NCBI RefSeq assembly: GCF_963678975.1
Contig: NC_089284.1
Coordinates: 2,231,001 to 2,295,000, forward strand
From: Dysidea avara
Lineage: Eukaryota > Porifera > Demospongiae > Dictyoceratida > Dysideidae
Length of the DNA stretch: 64,000 bases
Direction: 5' to 3'
Shown piece after piece: positions 27,801-40,609 of this stretch (its first letter is position 1; the number at the start of each line of letters is the position of its first letter). A model generated the notes under the pieces. The model worked only from the letters and a program-made list of their open reading frames with translations. It made no database searches and had not been told where the DNA came from. The position numbers and the translations under genes were made by a program.

Positions 27801-29825
27801 AAAGAACAAAGCAGTGAAATAGATGATATCTGCAATATGGAATGTGATGTCATAATTGACAAAATGGCCATATTATTACAGGGCTTGACAGACTTTGCAC
27901 ATAGTAATTGATATGATTATCATTTGTAGTATTTTATACATGGAACCAAGAGATAATAAAGGTAAGAAGTGTAAACGTGTGACAAAGGAAGGCAGACAAA
28001 AATTCTTAAATGTGCACACAAATACGTGCATTTATGTACTATATGCCCCATCTTCCTTTCTCAAATTTTATAAATGCTATCAGCAAAATACTCTCACCCA
28101 ATACCTACATGTACAAAGTTCCCACACTAGCACGGCCATCTTATTTTGAAACGTCTAAAAACATCATTGCAGATATTGCTCATTAATACTATACAGCTCT
28201 TCTATATATAGAACTACATTGCCTTATCTAGAAAAAAGTGATGCATGACTTCATTAAATAAGAAGGCAGTAATACAAGTAGACAGGCTCTGAGCATATGG
28301 TGTACCTGAGTGTGCTGCTGGTGGCCTTGGAATTTCACATGAGCGTAGGGATCGGATTTACCATTGGCATCTTTGGCTGCCAAGTCCCTACACCATAGAC
28401 ACATAGAGTTAATACACTCTCAATGGATGACAGCTATATATGTACATGTATTTCAAAAAGCCAAATCACACATACACAGAAAACAATGTACTAGACTGAA
28501 TACATAGTAACACCTAAGCAACCAGTCATGATCTCCAGACAAATCAGTATGTGTATATGTGTGTATGTGTACTCATGAGTAGCATAAGTACAGCATCTAC
28601 AGTAATTCAGTAAAGTTCCCCTACCTTGCTTCTTCAACGGTGACGTGCAACACATATTTATTCTGAAACAAACAAAAGACAGACACATGTTAAATCAATC
28701 ACGGTGACAACACATACAGTACATCGCTAAACTGTACTGTGGAGATAAGGGACTAAAATAACTAACTACACAATTCTCTGCATATGCCAACAATGTCATA
28801 CATTTTCAGTAGCTGGATCTGATGCTGTAAACACTTTCTCCAGCGTCATAGCAACTAATACTTCACCAGAAACTCCATCATTTTTCTTTACTGGACGTAA
28901 CGGTAACCACTTGTCCAAACCTGTACACAACAAACACAACAATGACAGGAGAACAAAGGGATATCATACTTGTGACAGAGCTGATCTACCATAGTAGTAG
29001 CCAATGGTTTGAAACAATACATGTGTCTAATGTAAGTTAGCTGACAAGGAGGCATAACAAGTGAGAGATTAATTTCTGACATGATAGGTTCACCGCTTAG
29101 AGCCAATTGAAGCAAGCCATTTGATGTCCCAGCTCTTGTTCTGAGTCATCAAACACATTGCTGACAAGTATAACTAATTAGACACTCCATATAGCAAAAC
29201 TAACTAACCCAACTAGCTACATCAAATCATACACACTAGCATCAAAACTGACTTAACAAGTTATGTAGAAAGTTACTTCTAAGGGTTTTCACTGAAGGCA
29301 ACAAATCATTACCTTTTACAGTCTCACAGATGCTCTCTCGATCTATCATCACCTTTCCAATATTCTCAGACATTCTATCACACAGCAGGCTAAAATGTTA
29401 ATATTCATAACTATACGTTGCTTACCCAAAAGATTCCGAGTGTCGCACATACACGGACACAGTTTGAAACTCCACAGGTATATGAAGGATGTAATCCTCA
29501 CCCCAGTAGGGTTCCACACTGTGATAAACTGTGGCCGTTCTACAGGTGGGGTACACACATTTGCACACCAAGGTTTCTATTAGTTTGATTATATCTCACC
29601 TCGCTACTTCTTCATTGTCAACTTTCAGTACACAATACGGGTCCCTACAGAAGGTCCGTAACGTGATATACGTCACTACTACACAGTAACTTACAATTCT
29701 TTAATGCTGGATTTCTTCGCGAGCTTTTTTGCCTCGCATATTTGCACATACATGCACGTGTTGTTGTACATATTCGCCTTGGTGCTAACCTCCTGTGGTG
29801 TTACGACGTACGGACTAAACGGCAT
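21862..29825 (-). CDS. GAP1-family RasGAP (RASA2/RASA3/RASA4-like), 887 aa
   Basis: A Ras GTPase-activating protein recruited to membranes. Nineteen exons, transcription order: 29825-29695, 29644-29600, 29539-29426, 29374-29313, 28920-28802, 28662-28625, 28387-28306, 26855-26623, 26254-26140, 25537-25387, 25328-25264, 25214-25111, 24763-24550, 24293-24156, 24051-23910, 23731-23556, 23124-22981, 22591-22459, 22319-21862 (2664 nt, exact). Domain order is C2A (res. ~20-150), C2B (~170-275), RasGAP (~330-600), PH (~610-715), BTK zinc motif (~720-770). The arginine finger is in [10 protein letters not shown] and the RasGAP signature is [15 protein letters not shown]. The BTK motif has its His and three Cys in YHPGAF..WSCCK..HGC. 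C2B keeps calcium-type aspartates ([16 protein letters not shown]), while C2A has VRHSES where the second Asp pair is expected. The C-terminus ([15 protein letters not shown]) resembles RASA3. Family assignment is certain; the exact paralogue is not. Confidence 0.95.
24241..24484 (-). repeat. Tandem duplication of the 5' end of a RasGAP exon and its acceptor
   Basis: Unit 1 (24241-24368) holds the first ~50 coding bases and acceptor of exon 24293-24156. Unit 2 (24369-24484) follows directly and repeats it, with ~12 bp lost inside the coding part. Both units keep the exon start GAAGTTCCTTACCTAGCTGT and an upstream TTTATAG/TTTACAG acceptor. Unit 2 lies earlier in the transcript and reads into a stop, so it is a decoy 3' splice site. 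Confidence 0.9.
26467..26521. other. Perfect 24-bp stem, 7-nt loop hairpin in a RasGAP intron
   Basis: The left arm ACAATTTCATAAACATGCAG plus TTTA, the loop CTGTGTC and an exactly complementary right arm run without mismatch for 24 bp. It sits in intron 26255-26622. It may be a very short foldback insertion or a small-RNA precursor. No family is recognised. Confidence 0.85.
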
Positions 29826-30249
29826 TTGAAAAACGTGTTAAATTAATAAATATACTGATGCTTTCTACAGTATTTTACTTGAAGTCCATGACAAATAGAC
29901 AAGGTACGAGTATATTTATATATCATCAAACAGGACACACCAAAATTAATTACATACACCCTCAAGTTATGATAACGTACAATTTATTCTACACCCACAA
30001 GATGTCCGCTTTTCCAATGAGATTCTCTACTTCGGTCTGCTCGCTGAAGGTTAGCAATAATAACAACGGGATTGTATGACGTAATAATGTAAACGAGGTC
30101 CGGATTTTTAATGACAGCAAAACACGTCACAAGATACACACATTACGGACAGGAAGTAACTACATATGCAACGTTTGGCTATTTAAAAAACAAAAAAAAA
30201 ACAGCTGGCACTATATAAATAAAATGCATTAATGGCGACACAGATATTC
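29826..30249. other. Intergenic region upstream of the RasGAP gene
   Basis: About 425 bp between the RasGAP start codon and the stop codon of the next gene on the same strand. It must hold the RasGAP promoter and the 3' UTR of the CCDC117/HCFC1R1-like gene. CpG-containing sequence lies near 29640-29830 and 30050-30170. No repeat or RNA gene is seen. Confidence 0.5.
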
Positions 30250-33200
30250 CTATAATTCCATATCATCATCTTCATCATCAAAGCCCCACAGAACTTCTTT
30301 GACTTGTCCACGACTGCTAGAGTCAACAGTTGTATCTGTTTGATTACTGACTTGCTGACTAACACTGCTACTCTCCCTAGAAGGAGTACAATAAGAGGCA
30401 CACATAAATATGGCATGAACAGTGACATGTAGCTAACAACACTACATATCCTCCTCAGACACATTCTTACAACTTGTCATCAACTGGGATAGGCAATTGG
30501 ACATTGTACATGTCTTATATCATCACTGAACAGTGAATCTACTACTGGCAAAGAGGGATTTAGGGACACACACTACACAAACACATGCAGTATATGTGCG
30601 TGTGTGTGTGTGTGCATGTATGCATGCGTGTTATCCACCAGTGTGACCACAAGTTTTGCTTCCTCCTTCTGTGGCAGATCACGTGACCCTGATGGGCAGT
30701 GTGCAGACAGAACAAGACAGGTGTGCGTGCGCGTGCGCACGGACACAAACATTTTATACTGCAACATAGCACATGCAATAAAGTAGTGTTTTATAAACAG
30801 CATAACAATAATGATAGCGATCCTTTCAGATGTTTTGAAAGCCCAGATAGCCAATAACATAAAATCCCTAAAACACCAAGCTGTTGTTTGTACCTAACAA
30901 GTTGAATGATAGTGTATGAACACAGCAAGTGATTGTGACACAGTGAAACAGCTGTTTCCCAGCCATTTCTCTTGTGGGTATTTCTGATGACCACCAATGC
31001 ATGACTATATATACAAAAAATTGTTTAGTTTTCTAGTTGCATGTCATTATTTGTACAATTGTCAACAACCCCTTTTAATGATACCCCTTACACTGTATTT
31101 ATTACCCCTTATTATTTAACAATACCACTTACTTGTACAGTCTGTAAATGACACTTGGATCACATGCTCACAACACACTACCCACACATGCACACAGACA
31201 CACACGCATGCCCTCACACAAAACCATGCATTTGGTTGCTAGTCGTGCCTATACCCTGGCAATACTACTACTCAGGTGCCTACAAGTCAGTGCACTCCTG
31301 GTTATTACTTCACTGTCCTCAGAATCCTCACTGGAGGTTGTGCCATGTCTCATGGGTGAAGGTCTGAGCACCAGAAGTCCACTAAACGCTGCCAGATAGA
31401 CAGTTGACATCCATCTCCCCAGGTACCCATTGATGAGACAGCTGGGTGGGTAGTCTTGTACCCTGCTGCCCACATGCTCAACGATGCGAAGTTTGTCCAG
31501 TAAAATTGGTCAAACTTCTTGCATATACTACAGAAAAACTGACTTCAATTACTTAATTAAAGCATTTATTGGTCTAAAGTACAGATTTCTGTATGAATTG
31601 GTCATGCCAGTAAGACTATCAAATCAACACTCCTTTACGAGCAACACTCCTTTATGCAGGTGGAAATTCTATTTATAACTTCTTTTAAAGCACAAGAAGC
31701 ATCTTTGTACAAATTTCACAAGGGCCAAGAATGTGGACTAATGTCACTAAATGACCTCTGCGTGATCAAACACAGAGACATGTTTACTGGTTGGGCCACT
31801 CCCCAGGATCCTACTGCATAGATTGAAATAATGTGTGAGTTTATGCACATGTGACATGCACACAACACCACACCACAACACACACTTACATTTGATCGAC
31901 TAGACTGGACCTTCTTAAACTGTCCTGTACAATTTTTTCTTTAGGCACCCAGGGAATCAACTCCATACATGGCTTACTACAACTGCATACACAAAGTCAA
32001 CAATACCACATTTCCCACTAGCTGAACACTCACAGTTCATCAATAATTGAGGGTGGCAGCAGATGTGTTTTGCTCAAGTTTTCTCTGACTTCAGGAGATA
32101 ATTCAATGGTCGGTTTATCTTTTAGCCTGAGATATAAACAATGATCATATTAATCATCACACAAAGAGTGTAATCCAATAAATTACAAATAGACACTTTG
32201 GAACTGCATTTTTTTGGAGTACATGTACATCATGTGACCTTTGCAATTAGGTTTACTGGTTTATGCTTGCCACTATATTGCAAACTTGTTGTGACATACA
32301 TATAAAAATTAACTGCAGTCAGGGCCGCCCACAGGGGGGGGCAACTGGGGCATTTTGCCCCGGGCCCCAACCTGAAAGGGGCCCCAGGAGGCCCCATGAA
32401 GGGCCCCCTGAATACCTGTTTAAAAGATCGATATACTCTAATAGAGCAGTCAGATCTAAATACTCTAATAGAGCAGTCACAGTATTCCTCAGAGGAGCAG
32501 TGTAGCAAGCTTATAGATAAGGAGATATGGTTGGTGATGGGTAGTTATTGTCATTGCCAGCAGGTTGTGACCTTTTTTTTTTTTTTTTTTTTTGGTCTTC
32601 ACCTTACAACTTGGGTCAAGGGCCCCACTTTAACTCTTTGCCCTGGGCCCCTTAATTTCTCTGGGCGGCCCTGACTGCAGTAAGAGCATAATTACATCAG
32701 CCACACATATCACATGTAGTATTAAGTTGTTACATTAATTCATCAGTACTTGGTGAGCCTTAGCAAGCCACCCCCTGGTAGTATTTGTTCCAACCATTCC
32801 CAAAAGTTAACGTAACGAACACAGAAAACCTCACACTAAGGCTCACCCATGACGCTGTATAGCATACAATGAAACAATACATCTAACTGTAGGACTGTTG
32901 TTCCCATTCAGAATTACATTACACACAAGATCACAATACAAAGAATAACACATTGACTGACTACAATAGCATATACACATTTGTGTGTGTTGCACAAGTA
33001 GACGACTGGTACAATACCCACAATTTGCTAAGTTCAAAGTTATGGTCACAAGAGAAAACTTACCACATAGCACAGTACCCCACTTAAAGGTGAACACACA
33101 TGGTTAGCTTCAAACAAAGGAACTTACTCTAGTTCATCATCGTCTGAACTGAGGTCCTCAATAATGACCTCCCAATGTGACTGTGATGTTTGCTTAGTGT

Positions 33201-36200
33201 TTGTACTACTATCACTACCTGGTACTGCCTGGTTCATCCTGTAATGGACACCACATTTGTTACTAATATAGTGAGCATGTACTGCACACACAGACACGCA
33301 CATACAGACACACACTAACACAAACACACACGCTAGCACAACACACACACACTAACACACACGTGCACGCACGTATGTACGCACTTAAAATCTGAAGAGT
33401 CCATAGTTCGATGTACAGATGATGGAGGGGAATAAAAAGCATCATCAGTTCCATCATCTCCCTGGAGTCTCCTATTCAGTAATTCTTGTCTGGTGGGATT
33501 ACACACCTCACTAACACCTACAGTGAGTATAACAGTCACCACTAGCAACACGACCACATTTTGGCTAAGTGAGAAACTGAGAATATACATTACAGGAAGC
33601 AACTTTGGGATTGGCAAATTTTTTTGCTGAGACCATCTCCTCTTAGCTCATGCATACTGCTGACACTTAACCCAGTTGGGACTACTGCATGGTTGTGTAA
33701 GGTTCTCTGCGGTGTCATAATTAAGAGTAGAGAAATGTGTTCCAAAGCTCAACACAAAACTTCAGCATAAAAAAACTTCTACTGAAAAAAAGCCAGCAAA
33801 CCAATAGTATATGAAAGTGACCTAATGGCTAAGCCATAATATACTGTACTTATCACCTTCCACAGTGTGGGTGACAGGATACCACATCACTCACTACAGG
33901 TGTATAACAAAGAACAACAAACTATACATTTTGTTTCTCAACCTTCTACAGAGAAGTTTCAAAAGACAGGCGTTGTTACAACAATTATGGAAGTATAAAA
34001 CTTCCACATTACCATATGCCCACCATAACTGACAAGGAATCAAATGACAATACACAACAACACAACAGTCAACAGGAAACTGTGGCTGCTGCTGTGTGTT
34101 TGTGTGTGTTGCATGTGTGTGTGCGTGTGTGTGTGTTGCATGTGTGTGTGTGTGTGTATGTGTGCGCGCGTGCATGCGTGCATAGATTTATAAACCCCAG
34201 GTATGGGATGGTACACGAGCAACACACCCAATACTTCTGTTGAAACACTCTTTCTCCTTGTCTGATGAATTTAATGCCAGCCTATAGAAATCGTGCTCAA
34301 GCGTTCTGAGGAAGATTTAAAACCATTCTTGTTATTTGTTGACTAGCTGTCACTACCCAGTAGTATTCTTTCGCGAGACTTCTCAATGGGAAAACAAGAA
34401 ATGGTCATACAAAGGTAACAGCTGCAGTCATGACAAATCGCATGCACAAGTCATGCAGTGGCTTCCTATGATATGAGACTTAATGCAGTTAAACATAATC
34501 ATCAACCTCATTTATCAGGCAGTCAGTCAAGAACAGCTCATTACCAAGCAACCACCCAAACCATAGTACACAAACAAGAAGACTTGGTCTTCTATGATGT
34601 ATATACTTTATTGCAAGATGCTATCTCAGCAGGACAAAGGTAATAAGTTCAGGCACCTAAAACACACTGAATCAATACAACTCTCTATACCAAACATTCC
34701 CCCTAGAAAAGAGCAGACCATTCAACATCAGTGAACAAGAGTGGGGGAATATAACACTACAGCAAAATTACTAGCAGTTTCCATCTCATGACACAAAAAC
34801 TTCCTGGGACAATTTTGTGGCGGCAAAATAGGGTTTTCTGATATTGAGAGGGGACAAAAACATAAGAGTGTGGAGTCCACTTGAGAGGTGTGGGGGTGCA
34901 TGCCCCTTGGGAGTTCTGTGAAAAATCACTTGTGAGCTATAGGACTACACTCAAGTTGATGGACTAAGATGAATGTAATAATGACAGGGAGTGGTTTGAA
35001 TAAGACTTTCAATTTGTATTGGTTTAATGTTTTCTTATAGCAAATACCTCTGATGTATCAATTACATAACCCTAAAACTCACTGTCTAATATATAAGTTA
35101 CACACTGTTTCAAATCAGACAAGTGTAACTGTTCATACTTCACTCAATTAGTACAGCAATTAACTAATCATAAACAAACTGAAAACTTACAAAGTAAAAA
35201 TGCTCTAATACAATACTCACTGTCCAGTTTGCAGTTAAGATAAACACACACGCATGCACGCACATACGCACGCACACATGGAAGAGGACACGTAGAGCTA
35301 CATTAGTTTATGAAGTGGACATCTGTTTGTAAGAATATAAACATATAGCTGAATAACATTATAAAAATTGTTAGTCCCTTTTAACCTCCTACGCTTTCAA
35401 AACACCCACGTGCACTAGATTTACATACACGCACACAAATAGTAGGGGAAAAGACAATATAGTAGCAACCTTAAAAGCAACCCTAATGTCTGTAGCGTGT
35501 GCACACATTAACTAACTACATGAAAACAAAATGTCACTTATTTGCATGTGTTTGGCCTAGTCCATTTCATATTTGTATGACAATTTTTCTTTGTGACACA
35601 TAACATCAAAACAGTGACATACCACTATGATGGTGTGTCTCATTGGCAATGTGTAAGCCTTGTAGGTAGTTAGCCATTTTCTCCTCAGATATGAACTGCT
35701 TGGCAGCCCGGGCTTCAGAAACACTACCACACATATACAGCAGGGTAATGTATGTACATATATGGTAAATGTTGGCTTACCTGTCATCCAGCCTTCGCTT
35801 CATATTACGCTTCTGTACAGTTCTATGGACAAAAGGAAAACAATTACTTCTACTTCAAAATGATAAAACAGAACTGCACTTGGCTTTGGTTAAAAGAAAT
35901 ACAAACGAGGAAAAGCTGGGTCTAACATACAAGCTTTTTTTTTTTTTTTAAGGGAAGACTGCTCAGTATAAAATACTGCTTTTCAGCAGTGTTTGTATAC
36001 TAGAGTTTATTGTTTAACAAAACCAGAAGTTATAATATGGAAGTTGGTAAAGCTGGCTAATTAATTCGGCCATAAAACACATAAAACCTTTGATGATATT
36101 CGCCTACTACGTAACAGCAATGTAACCTCCATTACAAGTACAACTGTACATTCTTGGTAGGCTAGTGCGCTACGCGGTATTATTTCACATTTAAACACAT

Positions 36201-36255
36201 ACCTCACACGACAAGATGGTAGCGTTTTATTTTCCGGTCTTCTTGCTGCAGACAT
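30250..36255 (-). CDS. CCDC117/HCFC1R1-like small acidic protein, ~322 aa
   Basis: Ten exons were assembled by phase: 36255-36203, 35822-35781, 35723-35623, 33681-33594, 33510-33385, 33238-33128, 32126-32034, 31982-31890, 31465-31309, 30354-30250 (969 nt, exact). The N-terminal block MKRRLDD...AKQFISEEKMANYLQGLHI resembles HCFC1R1 (HPIP). The middle contains EVCNPTRQELLNRRLQ, IEDLSSDDDELE and SKPCMELIPWVPKE, like CCDC117, which has RPSMELVLWKP. The C-terminus EVLWGFDDEDDDMEL ends in the acidic MEL shared by both human proteins. The comparison is from memory. The last two exons are least certain; exon 31465-31309 (VQDYPPSCLINGYLGRW) has no match I know. Function in sponges is unknown; in humans HCFC1R1 binds HCF-1. 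Confidence 0.6.
32320..32673. mobile_element. hAT-type MITE, perfect 8-bp target duplication
   Basis: The termini CAGGGCCGCCCA and TGGGCGGCCCTG are perfect inverted repeats, and both flanks are ACTGCAGT (32312-32319 and 32674-32681). Terminus and duplication length identify a hAT element. The GC-rich ends (GCCCCGGGCCCC) surround an interior with two copies of TACTCTAATAGAGCAGTCA and a long T-run. It lies in the intron 31983-... side of the CCDC117-like gene, between exons 33238-33128 and 32126-32034. Confidence 0.92.
34096..34183. repeat. GT-rich microsatellite
   Basis: An imperfect (GT)n/(GC)n array with TGCATG interruptions in the large intron of the CCDC117-like gene. Similar short CA/GT tracts occur at 30595-30625, 33284-33375 and 35240-35280. 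Confidence 0.9.
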
Positions 36256-36640
36256 CTTGCTAACTTGTGTATAATACTGCGGCATAGCAAAGTTGATTTT
36301 GGGTAGCAAAACGTTGATTACTCTTTCTCGTACTCTAACTGTTTCAAACGCAAAGTATAACGACATCGTCATTCCGTTTTCCACTCCGTATACCACTAGA
36401 CCACACATTACGCTACGCCAGAGGTATGTACCTACCGTAGATACCGAAGTAAACAAGGTATATGCAAGTGGAGAGACAACGTTTGGCTACAAAACTGAAA
36501 TGGACAGACATCGAGGTATTTGATCTAGTATTTATAAGAGCATTTAAAGCAGGTTTGAATGATTTTCGTGAGTTCAAGCAAGATTGGGTGTGGCATAGTT
36601 TCAGTAGCTATGCCACCCACATCAGAATGGGTCGTAATGT
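36256..36640. promoter_or_regulatory. Divergent promoter region, CCDC117-like (-) / receptor kinase (+)
   Basis: About 385 bp separate opposite start codons, with a CpG-containing stretch (36300-36480). It must hold both 5' UTRs and promoters. No specific element is recognised. The small open frames here appear to be chance. Confidence 0.45.
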
Positions 36641-39600
36641 ATGCGTATCTGTAGTTCCGTGAATGATAGTGCTATGTGTTATAATGTTTTGTCATTTAAT
36701 ATGACAGGCAAACTGGGATGTGAAGTGATATTATTTTTATTGATTCTAACCACTTGTGGTAAGCTGCATGCTTTATGCATAAAGTCTACATGTTTATGGT
36801 ACAATTTTTTCACTTGCATAGAAAACTCTACCAATGGAACCTTACTTGTAAATATCAGCCATGCTCAAGATGCTTGTCTACTTCAAGATGTCACGTTCAA
36901 TTGCAATCTGCCCTCCGAGGCTACTCATATACAGTGGACAGTATATCCACTAAATGTGACCATTAATTCAACTGAAACATCAGATGCAACTAACAACCGT
37001 ACCATATCAGAGGCATTGTATACTGTACAACAAATACAGCAGGCGGTGTACTTACTTGTCACTGCCAATTCAACTCCTGTGTGCAATATATCAGTTTCGT
37101 TTGATAACCTCCTAGCAGAATTTAATCTTTATAGTAAGTCAACGCTATTATGGATTATTTTTGCAAATAAATTACTTGTTTTTCATATAGCTAAGGTTGA
37201 AGGCCAGCAGTTGCCACACAATTTAGCATCTATCCCAACTATAAAAGAATTATCCACTGATAGTGCTAATACGCAACAGAACATTGGAGAATGCGTCACT
37301 GAGATAACATATGGAAACTGTTCCACTCTGGGTGCAGCAAACTTCACTTGGTACTTGAATGAAAGTAGGGTTGACTATGAGGCCCAGAATAATAGTATAT
37401 ATGATTATCAAGAAGACAGTGGAACACTAGGCATACTGAATGATAAAGCCGCTGGAAATTATACTGGCCTCTACAGATGTGTGACTACTTTTCCTGGAGG
37501 TCTTGGTTCATACATCACTGCTGCCACAAACCTTGTGTTATTGCAGTCACCTATCACAGGTATAACTACAGTAACCGCTTCAGTACATATCAAATTTATA
37601 TGCTGTATTTATAATAGGAACAAGTGATGACAATCTTCCAAGCTGGGCTATTGCAGTGATTGTAGTCATATCAGTGATTGCAGTTGGAATTTTGCTAATC
37701 GTAGGTTTAGTTGTTTTGCAACTAAAAATTGGATGGGTATGGTTCTTCCGTCCTGATTTTGCAAGTGATAAAAGGATACGTCACAGTAAGAGTCACTATT
37801 CTGAGGGAAAGAGTGATTACTTCAGGTCTCAGTCTTCAAAAGACCAGTTGATTAAACAGCCTATAAAAAGATTGTCTAGTAAACTATCTCAACGTTCTTC
37901 TAAGAAAGCCTCACAAATAAGAGGTTAGAATGAGTATAATTTGATACATATATTATGCTTTTGGGCAGACCAGCTTATACTAGCTATATAGAATAAAACT
38001 GACACTATACTTCATAATGAAATAGTGTTGGAACTGTTAAAACCTTCTATTCTTAATAATAGCATTATTCATTGCAGATAAATGGGAAATTGAGTATGAC
38101 TGTATTGTGTTTGAAGAGATCATACATGAGGGAACTTTTAAAAATATCCACCGAGCCGTAATTGGAACACACAGTATTGTTGTAAAAAAGCTAAGAGGTT
38201 TGATTGTAATTGTTAACCATTTGTATAAATGAGTGTTGTTTGCAGATGAGGAATCAGAACTAGGATTGAATGAATTAAAACATGAAGTATCTATCCACAA
38301 ACATATTGCCAGGATTGTGAGTTTTGGCACAAGTCACACAGTTATAGATTAACACTTTTTTTTGATTTCATTTATAGTCAAACTATTTTGAACATCCCAA
38401 TGTTCTGAGTCTCTATGGAGTTTGTACGGTGAATCCTAGTGTTCCATATTGCCTTATTCTGGAAAATATGGAGAATGGAACACTTGACAAGTTGCTGTGT
38501 AGTCTGCAATCTGGACCACTGCCAGCCTGGTACATAGCATACTTGAAACAATCTGCTATTCCTGGTCAAAGTTATTTGGAATTAGTGAGTGCTGATCTAA
38601 TTGAGATCATTCAACAAATTGTCTCTGCCATGGTAAGCAATTTGTTAAACAGTATCAGCAGTTTAATGGTCCAATTACAACTGCATAATAACAGTGAATA
38701 AAGTGAATGTTATTATACGCAGATATTCTTGAATCGACATGGGATAGTTCATCGTGATCTATCTACAAGGAATGTATTTATTGGTGACAATCTTCTTGTG
38801 AAGGTTGGAAACTTTGGGATGACACATGAAGGTCGATATTATATTGTCACTGAGAGGGGCCACTACATCCACGACATGGCACCAGAATGTATACTAGAAG
38901 AGAAATACTCTGTGAAAAGTGATGTGTAAGTTTGTGTGACTTAACGTAACCAAACTAAGCAACACACTAATTTCATCTTGGTCACATTTTGTTCTTTTAC
39001 GAGCATCAGGATCATGAGTAACGATGCTTGTTATTTATTTTCACAAAGTTTGCATGTAACACTTAGGTGATACATTATAGTGTGATGATCTTTGTGGTGA
39101 TCATGTGACATATATGTCAACGGGTCTGTCAGGAATCTAATATGTCATAGCTATAGATCTGTAAAGTCATTTCTTGATGCTGTAGTTGACTGACTGAGTA
39201 ACAAACATTGTTGGTATGTGTACCACTATGAGAGGGTGAGTCAAGGAGAAGAAATGAGCATAGTTCTGAGGTTTAAGTCAAAAGATACATTGGCAAGTAT
39301 ACTGAACAACACTGGATTGGTATAATTTTTAATGTAATAAGAGAACTTTATGAAGAATTTAAAATCTAGGGATTCTACAACAAAAATCATTTTGCTGAAT
39401 TTCTCCTCATTATCACTACATGTGATAGCACAATTAGGCAACATTACCTTGTTTTTCATGCCACATTAACAATTTCAGTGACCTACTAATAGCTATGAAA
39501 CAGCAGTTTCAGTTAAGCACACAAGTCACAGTCTGAGTTGTGCAGTCCATACATCTAGATAATATTGGTGAATGACAACTAATGATGTACAAGTACACTA

Positions 39601-40609
39601 TAATGTGTATATACATTTCAGGTGGTCTTTTGGATGTGTTCTGTACAAGATATGCTCACTAGGTACACAGAAATATTGAATATACTGTAAAACCATATTT
39701 GTGTATTATTTGCAACACAGAGGACAATCCATATCCAGGTATAGCTCCAATGGACTTACTCAAAACATTAGAGAAAGGAGTAAGACCTAAGATGCCATCA
39801 AGTTGTTCAGAGGAATTGTAAGTCATCGTGTGTTACTGATTTAGTGATGTTGGCCGTGCAGGTTTTTCCTGATGCAGAGATGTTGGAAATATACTCCAGT
39901 GGACCGCCCCACATTCACCACATTGCAGAAATGCTTTGTCGATTATAAATACTCTCCATCAAACTATATAACATTCCGAGTCATGGATGCAGATAATCAA
40001 ACTGATCATGATGATAATGCGGACAGTGAAATATATCTATTTTGTCCGCCTAAAGAAGTGACAAAGCATTTCAATCGACTGTCACGAAGTGGTGTACGCA
40101 AATCAGCAAATGCAGACCCTTGGTATCAGGATGATGAGGACCCTTGGAATCAAGATGAAACACTCAGCACAAGTGAAACTGCACTACATTATGATGAGTC
40201 ATCAACCAGCTACAGTTCAGATGACAGTCACAGTCATAGTGAAGAAGAAGATGGATCAGCTGCTAGTGAACATGTTGATGTTCAAATTGAAGTTGAAGAT
40301 GTTCCACAGCCAGCAAGAGACAGACGACAAAAACGTATGCTAACCATGCCTGCATTACTTTCAAACGGTGCTGTTTCCGACTTGTCAGAAAACCAGCAAC
40401 AACAATCATCTCATGACAAGTCTAGAAGGGTCAAATCGTGGAACGTAAATGAAGAAAAACATTCCTCTAGATTATTTGTAGCAGACCAAACTGACCCATT
40501 CTTGGCCCCAGCTTATAGAGAACTAATGATTCCATCTCAGTCAGAAAGTTCATTAGATAATAATGACGACTCATCCCAGAAACATCAATATAGATATGCA
40601 TATCCTTAA
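36641..40609 (+). CDS. Receptor tyrosine kinase-like protein with NFG (non-DFG) motif, ~880-900 aa
   Basis: A type I membrane receptor kinase. Exons: 36641-37133, 37191-37559, 37618-37923, 38078-38197, 38246-38316, 38378-38632, 38723-38925, 39622-39662, 39721-39817, 39862-40609 (2703 nt, exact). The upstream ATG is at 36641; an internal ATG at 36701 directly precedes a signal peptide (CEVILFLLILTTCG) and may be the real start. The ectodomain (~300 aa) is rich in N-glycosylation sites and has an Ig-like stretch (NFTWYLNE...YTGLYRCVTT). The membrane helix is AIAVIVVISVIAVGILLIVG. The kinase has VVKKL (beta-3 Lys), HEVSI (helix C Glu), HRDLSTRN, MAPEC, DVWSFGCVLY and CW..VDRPTF. However, the glycine loop is reduced to IHEGTFKN, and DFG is replaced by NFG (38810-38818). 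The ~220-aa tail is acidic with repeated DPW(Y/N)QDDE. Closest RTK family unknown; sponges have lineage-specific RTK expansions. Confidence 0.9.

Noticed and set aside
30641-30700. Possible extra exon (SRDLPQKEEAKLVVT) on - in the CCDC117-like gene
   Set aside because: An acceptor is present but no donor keeps phase with the last exon; the flanking sequence is a GT-rich microsatellite.
34276-34321. Possible exon encoding EHDFYRLALNSSDKEKECFN on -
   Set aside because: Joining it to the neighbouring CCDC117-like exons breaks the phase and introduces a stop; the model closes without it.
34458-34643. 61-aa open frame on + in the CCDC117-like gene intron, ending near a donor-like GT
   Set aside because: No homology recognised, no partner exon, and it is antisense to the host gene; likely chance.
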